Source: an uncultured Lentisphaerota bacterium
GTDB taxonomy: Bacteria; Verrucomicrobiota; Kiritimatiellia; CAIQIC01
DNA: 32,059 nucleotides
Assembly: GCA_903912445.1 (NCBI GenBank)
Contig: CAIWHP010000262.1
Coordinates: forward strand, 1 to 32,059
Reading direction: 5' to 3'
The stretch's first letter is position 1. Every line of letters begins with the position of its first letter. A model generated the notes under the pieces. That model was not told where the DNA came from. It saw nothing but the letters and a program-made list of their open reading frames with translations, and made no database searches. Both the position numbers and the translations under genes were made by a program. Positions 25,609-32,059 of the stretch are shown one piece after another.

Positions 25609-27696
25609 ATGAAAACCAGCCAACCCACCAACCGCCGCGATTTCCTGAACCGGCTCAGCCTCGGCCTGGCAGGCGCCACGCTGGGCCTGCCCCGGCCTGG
25701 CAACAGCGCCGGCTCCGCCACGGGCGTGCCGGGCACGCCCCAGGGTGTGCGGCGGCCGAACTTCCTCTTCGTCTACACCGATGACCAACGCTGGGACATC
25801 ATGAGCTGCGTCCAGAAGGAGCAGGGCGCCAAGGCGCGCTTCCCGTGGCTCAAGACGCCGAACATGGACCGGATCGCGGCGGAAGGCGTCCGGTTCCGCA
25901 ATGCGTTCGTCGTGAACTCGCTTTGCGCTCCCAGCCGCGCGACGTTCCTCACCGGCTGCTACGGCCACGTCAACGGCATCACCAACAACCACACGCCGTT
26001 CCCGCTGACGAACGTGACGCATGCCTCGCAACTCCGCGCCGCGGGCTATGTGACGGGTTACATCGGCAAGTGGCACATGGGTTCGCAGGTGGAGCGGCCG
26101 GGCTTCGACTTCGCCGCCAGTTTCCTCGGGCAGGGCAAATATTTCGACTGCCCGATCGTGGTCAACGGCGAGACGAAGCCGAGCACCGGGTGGGTGGACG
26201 ATGTCGGCACCGACTACGCGGTGGATTTTCTGAAGAAGAACAAGGACAAGCCGTTCCTGCTGTGCGTGGGCTATAAGGCCACACACGGGCCGTTCACGCC
26301 GCCGCCGCGCCGCGAGAAGGACTATGAGGGCGAAACCGCACGGTCGGTGCCCAACCTCAATGTGCCGGCGATCTATCACGAAGTGGCGAAGCCGGGCAAG
26401 AAGGCCGCGGCGACCGCGGAGCCCGATGGCGCGATCAAGGTCAACCTCGGCTACTTCCGCTGCGTGACCGCGGCCGATGACAACCTGGGGCGCCTGCTCA
26501 AGGCGCTCGACGAGCTCGGCCTCGCGGAGGACACGGTGGTCGTGTTCGCGGGCGACAACGGCTACTACCTCGGCGAGCACCGGCTCGGCGACAAGCGGTC
26601 GGCGTATGACGAGAGCCTGCGCATTCCAATGCTGCTGCGCTATCCGCGGCGCGTGCGCGGCGGGCAGACGGTGGACCGCATGGTGTTGAACGTGGACCTG
26701 GCACCGACGTTCCTCGACCTCGCGGGCGTGGCGGTGCCGCCGGCGATGCACGGCCGCAGCTGGCGGCCGCTGGTGGAGGCGAAAGCCGGCGCCGACTGGC
26801 GGAGCGCGTTTTTCTATGCCTATTTCTATGAGCGCGGCTTCGGCACGCCATTCGTCACCGCCGTGCGCACCGATACGGCGAAGCTGGTCCGCTATCCCGG
26901 CCACGTCGAGTGGACCGAGCTGTTCGACCTCGCGGCCGATCCGTTCGAGCTGAACAACCTGTGGGCCAAGCCGGAGGGTGCCGCGCTGCGCAAGCAGCTC
27001 GAAGCCGAGTACGAGAAGCAGCTGGCGGCCATCGCTTTCTGCGTACCGGACTACGCGGACAAGCCGGGTGAGGGCAAGGAGAAGGAAAAGCCCGAACGCA
27101 GCAAGCCGCTCCGCGCGTGGGTGCTCGACTACCGCTTTGATCACGACGAAGGCGACAAGGTCATGGACGCCTCCAACCACAAGAACCACGGCACGGCCAA
27201 GGGCGCGCCGCTCGCCGAGGGCCGCGCGGGCCACAAGGCGCGCCGCTTCGATGGCAGCGGCTCCATCAGCATCGCCAAGTCCGATAGCCTGAACCCCGGC
27301 GTCGGCGCATGGACCATCGAGGTCACGTGCAAGGCCGAGGCGGGCGAGGGCGTCGTGCTTGCGCACGGCGGCGAGAGCTACGGCTACTGCCTCGCGCTCG
27401 ATGGCGGCCGGCCGGTCTTCACGGTCATCGCCAACCACACCGCGAGCCGCGTCGCGCTCAAGCAGCAGATCACGGGCGAGTGGGTCAAGCTCACCGCGCG
27501 CTGGGTCGCGGGCCACATGACGCTCGCTACCGGCGAGGACAAGGCCGAGGCCACGCTGCGCGAGGGCCTCACGCAGCCGCCGCACGACATCCTGCAGATC
27601 GGCGCCGACCTCGGCAGCCAGGTGCTGGGCAAGCAACAGCCGCGCTTCAAGGGCCTGATCGAGTCGGTCAGGATGTACAGCGGCAACGCGCCGTGA
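25609..27696 (+). CDS. Family S1 sulfatase with C-terminal LamG-like domain, Tat-exported
   Basis: 695 residues from ATG 25609; the upstream in-frame extension reads through the previous gene's end. Tat leader NRRDFLNRLSLGLAGATLG, then LPRPGNSAG, which resembles the palindrome-coded LFPRLGK of the other sulfatases but in GC-rich spelling. Sulfatase marks: RPNFLFVYTDDQRWD, C106 in CAPSR (codon 25924), IGKWHMG, KATHGPFTPP, FAGDNGYYLGEH. After about residue 480 a charged linker (KPGEGKEKEKPERSKP) leads to a roughly 190-residue concanavalin/LamG-like domain (LDYRFDHDEGDKVMDASN, ARRFDGSGSISI, AWTIEVTCKAE, GLIESVRMYSG), presumably for glycan binding. First of four consecutive sulfatase genes. Confidence 0.9.
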   Translation: MKTSQPTNRRDFLNRLSLGLAGATLGLPRPGNSAGSATGVPGTPQGVRRPNFLFVYTDDQRWDIMSCVQKEQGAKARFPWLKTPNMDRIAAEGVRFRNAFVVNSLCAPSRATFLTGCYGHVNGITNNHTPFPLTNVTHASQLRAAGYVTGYIGKWHMGSQVERPGFDFAASFLGQGKYFDCPIVVNGETKPSTGWVDDVGTDYAVDFLKKNKDKPFLLCVGYKATHGPFTPPPRREKDYEGETARSVPNLNVPAIYHEVAKPGKKAAATAEPDGAIKVNLGYFRCVTAADDNLGRLLKALDELGLAEDTVVVFAGDNGYYLGEHRLGDKRSAYDESLRIPMLLRYPRRVRGGQTVDRMVLNVDLAPTFLDLAGVAVPPAMHGRSWRPLVEAKAGADWRSAFFYAYFYERGFGTPFVTAVRTDTAKLVRYPGHVEWTELFDLAADPFELNNLWAKPEGAALRKQLEAEYEKQLAAIAFCVPDYADKPGEGKEKEKPERSKPLRAWVLDYRFDHDEGDKVMDASNHKNHGTAKGAPLAEGRAGHKARRFDGSGSISIAKSDSLNPGVGAWTIEVTCKAEAGEGVVLAHGGESYGYCLALDGGRPVFTVIANHTASRVALKQQITGEWVKLTARWVAGHMTLATGEDKAEATLREGLTQPPHDILQIGADLGSQVLGKQQPRFKGLIESVRMYSGNAP

Positions 27697-27710
27697 TAGG
27701 AATCTTGCGC

Positions 27711-29270
27711 ATGAAGACGAAACTTGTCCGACGTGATTTCCTGAAGCTGGCCGGCCTCGGCGCGGCCGGTTCAGCGCTGGCTTTTCCAAGTGTTGGAAAA
27801 AGTGAGGCCCCTATTGTCCAAGGCTTGGAAAAGGGACCGGCCGGAAACCGGCCCAACATCCTGCTGGTGATTAACGACGACCAGAGCTGGTGCGAGTGCA
27901 GCGCTTACGGCAATTCGTCGGTCCAGACGCCGCACTTCGACCGCGTGGCGCGCGACGGCGTGCTGTTCAACTATGCCTACTGCTCCGCGCCGTCGTGCGC
28001 GCCCTCGCGCGCCGCGCTGCTGACCGGCCGCAATTTTTGGGAGCTGGAGCAGGGTGCGTTCATCCAGGCGTGGCTGCCGGCGAAGTTCCCCGTGCTGCCG
28101 GATTTGCTCGAGGCCGCCGGCTATCACGCGGGCTACACGGGCAAAGGGTGGGGACCGGGCCTGCTGCCGGAGTCCGGACGGAAACGCAACCCGGCGGGGA
28201 ACGTGTTCAACGCCGCCAAAATCAAGTCGCCGCCGGAGGGCATTAGCGCTTTCGACTACGCCACCAACTTTGCGAAGTTCCTCGATGCGCGGCCCAAGGG
28301 GCGGCCGTTCTACTTCTGGGCCGGGCTGATCGAGCCGCACCATCCCCACGGCAAGGACAACTACAAGCAGCCGGGCATGGACCCCGCCGCCATCAAGGTG
28401 CCGGGCTTCCTGCCGGATACGCCGGGCGTGCGGCGTCACCGCACGAACTATCTCTGGGAAGTCCGCCATGCCGATGGCTCGCTCGGCGCGCTGCTCAAGG
28501 TGCTGGAGGCGCACGGCGAACTGGCGAACACGCTGGTGATTGTGACGGCCGACAACGGCACGCCCGCGCCGCGCGCCAAGGCCAACGTCTATGACTGGGG
28601 TGTGCGCTTGCCCCTGGCGATGATGTGGCCGGCCCGCGTCAAGGCCGGGCGCAAGGTGGATGACTTCATTGGCTTCGCCGATTTTGCGCCGACCATCCTC
28701 GAGGCGGCGGGCGTTCCCGTCCCGCGCGAGATGAGCGGACGCAGCGCGCTGAACGTGCTGCTCTCCGCCGCGTCGGGCCGCGTGGATGCCGCGCGCGACT
28801 TTGCAGTGTCCGGCCTCGAATGGCACGGCGAGCTGCCGCCGTGCAACCAGTCCTCACGCATGATCCGCGACGAACGCTTCCAATACATCATCAACTATGG
28901 CACCGGTCCGCGGTTCGCGCTCAGCTCCAAAGGGCCGCAGCCCGATGGCGACTTCGAGAAGAATGCGGCGACCTACGATGTGTCCGCGCTGCTGGCCGCG
29001 TATCCCGAACATCCGGCGGTCAAACGCTTCGTTCCACTGGTCCAAGGCCCGCGGCCGCGCGAGGAACTCTATGACTGCGTCGCCGATCCCTTCGAGCTCA
29101 ACAACCTCGCCGAAAACCCCGGGTTCGCGGCGGTGAAGGAAAAGCTGCGCGCGCGGCTGGAGGCCTATCAGCGGGCGACGCAGGATCCGCGCGGCACCGG
29201 CGAGATGGCGCTGTTCGAAAAGACGCGCGGGTTTGTCGTCGAGCGCAAGCGCAAGGGTTATCACGAGTGA
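27711..29270 (+). CDS. Family S1 sulfatase, Tat-exported
   Basis: 519 residues from ATG 27711, with AGGAA 8 bases upstream, 14 bases after the previous stop. Tat leader VRRDFLKLAGLGAAGSALA, then repeat-coded LFPxxGK-type sequence (FPSVGKSEAPIVQGLEKG) from palindrome unit H. Mature marks: RPNILLVINDDQSWCE, C96 in CAPSR (codon 27996), TGKGWGPG where most relatives have GKWH, EPHHPHG, and TADNGTP. The His of the usual GKWH motif is therefore shifted or missing, which is common in one group of S1 enzymes but worth modelling. The C-terminus lacks extra domains. Substrate unknown. Confidence 0.9.
   Translation: MKTKLVRRDFLKLAGLGAAGSALAFPSVGKSEAPIVQGLEKGPAGNRPNILLVINDDQSWCECSAYGNSSVQTPHFDRVARDGVLFNYAYCSAPSCAPSRAALLTGRNFWELEQGAFIQAWLPAKFPVLPDLLEAAGYHAGYTGKGWGPGLLPESGRKRNPAGNVFNAAKIKSPPEGISAFDYATNFAKFLDARPKGRPFYFWAGLIEPHHPHGKDNYKQPGMDPAAIKVPGFLPDTPGVRRHRTNYLWEVRHADGSLGALLKVLEAHGELANTLVIVTADNGTPAPRAKANVYDWGVRLPLAMMWPARVKAGRKVDDFIGFADFAPTILEAAGVPVPREMSGRSALNVLLSAASGRVDAARDFAVSGLEWHGELPPCNQSSRMIRDERFQYIINYGTGPRFALSSKGPQPDGDFEKNAATYDVSALLAAYPEHPAVKRFVPLVQGPRPREELYDCVADPFELNNLAENPGFAAVKEKLRARLEAYQRATQDPRGTGEMALFEKTRGFVVERKRKGYHE
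27782..27832. repeat. Paired palindromic element, unit H (in sulfatase leader)
   Basis: Left palindrome TTTTCCAAGTGTTGGAAAA at 27782-27800, centre 27791. Right palindrome TTGTCCAAGGCTTGGAAAA at 27814-27832, centre 27823: 32 bp apart and uninterrupted. Read as FPSVGK and VQGLEK. Confidence 0.92.
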
Positions 29271-29287
29271 AACGACAGGCATGAAGC

Positions 29288-29292
29288 AGGAG
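29288..29292 (+). promoter_or_regulatory. Ribosome binding site fixing the 29299 start
   Basis: AGGAG stands six bases before ATG 29299. It lies inside the codons that would follow the alternative ATG 29281, so 29299 is the better start. Confidence 0.65.
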
Positions 29293-29298
29293 CAAGCT

Positions 29299-30867
29299 AT
29301 GACAACTTTATCGAGGCGTGGTTGGCGGCTGGGCATCGCACGGGTGGTGGCGGTCGCGGCGTTACTTTTTCCAATGGTTGGGAAAAGTGCTGAGTCCACG
29401 TTCCCCTTCGACTCCGCTCAGGGCAGGCAACCTTTGGAAAAAGGTGCGCGTCCCCCGAATGTTTTGTTCATCTTGTGCGATGACCTTGGTGTGAACGATT
29501 TGCATTGCTACGGGCGTCAGGATCACCGCACGCCGAACCTCGACAAGCTGGCGGGGCAGGGGACGCGCTTCACTTCCGCGTACTGCGGGCAGCCGATCTG
29601 CTCGCCCTCGCGCGCGGCGCTGCTCACCGGGAAAAATCCGGCGCGCCTGCACCTGACCACCTATCTGCCCGGTCGGGCCGACTGCGCGGCGCAAAAGGTC
29701 TTGCACCCGGAGATCGAGATGCAGGTGCCGCTGACGGAGAAAATGCTGCCGAGCTACTTCAAGCCGGGCGGCTATGTCTGTGGCGCGTTCGGCAAGTGGC
29801 ATGTGGGCAACAAGGGTTTCGGTCCGCTGGAGCACGGCTTCGATTCCTATCATCCCGGTCAGGCAAACACGCAGCCTTCGGCGACCGAGGGCGGCAAGGG
29901 CGAATATGGCCTGACGGCCGCGGTGATGCAGTTCATGGAAACCAACCGCGAGAAACCGTTCTTCGCCTATCTGGCGCACAACACGCCGCACATCCCCTAT
30001 GACGCGCAGAAGGAGCGCATCGCCAACAACACCGGCGCGTTCGAGCCGGTCTATGCTGGCGTGATCGAGGCGCTCGACGACACCATCGGCAAGCTGCTGG
30101 CGAAACTGGAGGAACTGAAGCTCGCGGAGCACACGATCTTCATCTTCACCTCCGATAACGGTGGGTTGCACGTGCCGGAGTTGAACCACAAGCGCATCAC
30201 CCACAACGCGCCGTTCCGCGCGGGGAAGGGCTACGTCTATGAAGGCGGCCTGCGCATTCCCCTGATCGTGCGCTGGCCCGGGCACGTGCCCGCGGGCAAG
30301 GTCACCGCGGAACCGGTGCTCAACACCGACTGGCTGCCGACGTTGCTCGAACTCGCCGGCCAGCCTGCGCCGGTGGGCCTCGACGGCGTCAGTTTCGCCG
30401 CCGGCCTGACCGGGCGCGGCGCGTTTCCGCAGCGCCCGTTCTGCTGGCACTTCCCGCACTACAACAACCAGGGCGGCCGCCCGAGCGGCGCGCTGCGCGA
30501 TGGCCCGTGGATGCTGGTGGAATTCTATGACGCGGAAAAGGCCGAGCTGTTCAACCTCGACGCTGACATCAGCGAGACGCGTGACCTCGCCGCCCAGCAG
30601 CCGGAGCGCGTTGCCAGGATGCGCGCCGCGCTCGAGGCGTGGCGCAAGGCGAACAACTCACAAAGCAACCGGCCGAACCCGGATTTCGATGCGGCGAAAT
30701 TTCGCATGCTCTATCAGGACGTGGACTCCAGCCAATTCAATCCGTTCACGGCGACAGACGCGCAGTGGCAGCAGATCTGGGAATGGCGCAAGGGCATGAA
30801 CGATGCTGTCGCCGGCGCCAAGCACCAGAACAAAGCGGCGAAATCTAAAGCGAAGGGGCGACCATGA
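29299..30867 (+). CDS. Family S1 sulfatase, exported
   Basis: 522 residues. Leader MTTLSRRGWRLGIARVVAVAAL runs into LFPMVGKSAES (left palindrome), FPFDSAQGRQ (24-bp insert) and PLEKG (right half palindrome) before the mature PPNVLFILCDDLGVNDLHCYG. C101 in CSPSR (codon 29599) is the formylglycine site; FGKWHVGNKG, NTPHIPYD and FTSDNGGLH complete the family marks. The leader is Sec-like with twin Arg but no RRxFL. The Lys-rich C-terminus (KHQNKAAKSKAKGRP) is low-complexity. Its TGA overlaps the ATG of the next sulfatase, so the two are likely co-translated. Confidence 0.92.
   Translation: MTTLSRRGWRLGIARVVAVAALLFPMVGKSAESTFPFDSAQGRQPLEKGARPPNVLFILCDDLGVNDLHCYGRQDHRTPNLDKLAGQGTRFTSAYCGQPICSPSRAALLTGKNPARLHLTTYLPGRADCAAQKVLHPEIEMQVPLTEKMLPSYFKPGGYVCGAFGKWHVGNKGFGPLEHGFDSYHPGQANTQPSATEGGKGEYGLTAAVMQFMETNREKPFFAYLAHNTPHIPYDAQKERIANNTGAFEPVYAGVIEALDDTIGKLLAKLEELKLAEHTIFIFTSDNGGLHVPELNHKRITHNAPFRAGKGYVYEGGLRIPLIVRWPGHVPAGKVTAEPVLNTDWLPTLLELAGQPAPVGLDGVSFAAGLTGRGAFPQRPFCWHFPHYNNQGGRPSGALRDGPWMLVEFYDAEKAELFNLDADISETRDLAAQQPERVARMRAALEAWRKANNSQSNRPNPDFDAAKFRMLYQDVDSSQFNPFTATDAQWQQIWEWRKGMNDAVAGAKHQNKAAKSKAKGRP
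29366..29442. repeat. Paired palindromic element, unit I, right half split by S element copy 3
   Basis: Left palindrome 29366-29386 (CCAATGGTTGG core, centre 29376). Right palindrome begins TTCC at 29401-29404 and resumes AACCTTTGGAAAAA at 29429-29442. The 24-bp insert 29405-29428 differs from copy 2 by one base (GGGC for GGAC). Excision would put the centres 32 bp apart. Confidence 0.92.
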
Positions 30868-32059
30868 ATATCGGGCGGCGTGATTTCTTGAAGCGGGCCG
30901 GGTTGGTTACGGCGGGCGTGGCACTGGGTACTGCGTTGGATGCAGGGGCAGCGGACAAATCCAAGCCTAATATCCTGTTCATCATCTCCGATGACCATGG
31001 GTGGACCGATTACGGTTTCATGGGCCACCCGCAGGTCAAGACACCCAATCTCGACAAGCTCGCGGCGCAGTCGCTGACCTTCCGGCGCGGCTATGTGCCG
31101 TCGTCGCTGTGCTGCCCGAGCCTCGCGGCGATCGTCACCGGCCTCTATCCTCACCAGAGCCTGATCACGTGCAACGATCCGCCGGGCCCGCTGCCGGGCA
31201 AGAAGCGGACGGTGCGGGACCAGGCCGCGTTCACCGCCGGCCGCGCGGTGATGACGAAGCACATGGAGGCGGCGGCGACGCTGCCGCGCCTGCTGGCCAA
31301 GCAGGGCTATATGAGCCTCCAGACCGGCAAGTGGTGGCAGGGGCATTTCTCCAGCGGAGGCTTCACGCACGGCATGACCAAGGGCCAGCGCCACGGCGAT
31401 GAGGGCCTCGACATCGGCCGCAAGACGCTGCAGCCTATCTACGACTTTATCGCCAACGCGCGCAAGGAGCAGAAGCCGTGGTTCGTCTGGTACGCACCGA
31501 TGATGCCGCACGATCCGCACACGCCGCCGGACCGCATCCTCGAAAAGTACAAGGGCAAGACCGACTCGCTCTTCGTGGCCAAGTATTGGGCGATGGTGGA
31601 CTGGTTCGACGAGACCTGCGGGCAGGTGCTCGACCATCTCGATAAGGAAGGCCTCGCGGAGAACACGCTCGTCGTCTATGTGACCGACAACGGCTGGGTG
31701 CAGGCGCCCAACACGCCGCGGCATCTGCGCTCCAAGCTCTCGCCCTACGACTCCGGGCTGCGCACGCCCATCATGGTGCGCTGGCCGGGCAAGGTGCAGC
31801 CGCGGATGAGCGACGAGCTGGCGATGTCCATTGACCTCGTGCCCACCGCGCTCGCAGCCGTCGGCGAGAAACCCACGCCCGCGATGCAGGGCCTCAACCT
31901 GCTGGACGCCGAGGCCGTCGCCAAGCGCAAGACGATCTACGGCGAATGCTTCGTCCACACGTCGGTGGATTTGAACAGCCCAGTCAAAAATCTGGAGCAG
32001 CGCTGGCTCATTGACGGGCACCAGAAGCTGATCGTGCCGCAGCGTAAGGGCGAGGCCGA
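30864..32059 (+). CDS. Family S1 sulfatase, Tat-exported, 3' end cut by window, CxPSL motif
   Basis: ATG 30864 overlaps the previous TGA; the frame stays open to the window end (398 codons), so the gene continues beyond it. Tat leader MNIGRRDFLKRAGLVTAGVAL, with no palindrome in the leader, unlike its neighbours. Family marks: KPNILFIISDDHGWTDYGFMG, SSLCCPSLAAIVTG, TGKWWQG, PMMPHDPHTPPD, YVTDNGW. The modification motif is C83-C-P-S-L (codons 31110-31124), where the usual C-x-P-x-R has Leu for Arg. I recall this variant in a PVC group of sulfatases, so it may still be modified. GKWW replaces GKWH. Confidence 0.88.
   Translation, partial: MNIGRRDFLKRAGLVTAGVALGTALDAGAADKSKPNILFIISDDHGWTDYGFMGHPQVKTPNLDKLAAQSLTFRRGYVPSSLCCPSLAAIVTGLYPHQSLITCNDPPGPLPGKKRTVRDQAAFTAGRAVMTKHMEAAATLPRLLAKQGYMSLQTGKWWQGHFSSGGFTHGMTKGQRHGDEGLDIGRKTLQPIYDFIANARKEQKPWFVWYAPMMPHDPHTPPDRILEKYKGKTDSLFVAKYWAMVDWFDETCGQVLDHLDKEGLAENTLVVYVTDNGWVQAPNTPRHLRSKLSPYDSGLRTPIMVRWPGKVQPRMSDELAMSIDLVPTALAAVGEKPTPAMQGLNLLDAEAVAKRKTIYGECFVHTSVDLNSPVKNLEQRWLIDGHQKLIVPQRKGEA

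Noticed and set aside
27309-27710. Long N-terminal extension of the sulfatase at 27711
   Set aside because: It overlaps the LamG domain of the previous gene out of frame and precedes a perfect Tat leader with its own ribosome binding site.
2817-29442. Palindromes as a CRISPR array
   Set aside because: Copies are dispersed over 27 kb, are not separated by regular spacers, and no cas gene is present.

Overview
The window is a GC-rich, gene-dense stretch of bacterial chromosome. All real genes lie on the + strand, many overlap by ATGA or sit a few bases apart, and nearly every product carries an export signal. It reads as a sulfated-polysaccharide degradation cluster: seven intact or window-cut family S1 sulfatases, two GH127-type proteins, two GH106-type proteins, a GH78-type protein, a GH50/agarase-like protein, a sialate-O-acetylesterase-type SGNH esterase, a parallel beta-helix protein and a 5'-cut (alpha/alpha)6 protein. 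There is no SusC/SusD pair. The density of sulfatases, with mixed Sec and Tat leaders, suggests the PVC superphylum (Kiritimatiellota/Verrucomicrobiota or Lentisphaerota). That placement is inference from gene content, not from a marker gene.

Layout. 1-2789: a six-hairpin protein and an agarase-like protein, translationally coupled. 2914-10285: a GH127 fusion followed by two sulfatases. 10358-18530: a GH106-like lipoprotein, an orphan Tat leader, a GH127 gene with a one-base frameshift, a Tat sulfatase, an esterase and an eroded sulfatase remnant. 18653-25604: GH106 with a LamG-like domain, GH78-like, and a beta-helix protein. 25609-32059: four sulfatases in a row, the last cut by the window end. 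Sulfatases and the esterase would strip sulfate and acetyl groups so that rhamnosidase- and arabinofuranosidase-type enzymes can act. The glycan is probably rich in deoxy-hexose or arabinose, such as an ulvan-like or other algal or exopolysaccharide; this is inference.

The most unusual thing here is not a gene. An AT-rich palindrome (consensus TTTTCCAAGGCTTGGAAAA) occurs again and again, almost always as a pair with centres 31-32 bp apart, about three helical turns. Pairs lie in gaps before glycosidase genes and, more strikingly, inside the coding sequence of five sulfatases exactly at the junction of signal peptide and mature enzyme. In all five the left palindrome is read as LFPxxGK and the right one gives a relic of FQxLEK. 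In three of the five the right palindrome is split at the same position by a 24- or 36-bp insert, always a multiple of three. This looks like a nested family of in-frame miniature palindromic elements, or a bipartite operator reused as leader sequence. The same neighbourhood holds two sulfatase-like remnants and a frameshifted gene, so it is turning over actively.
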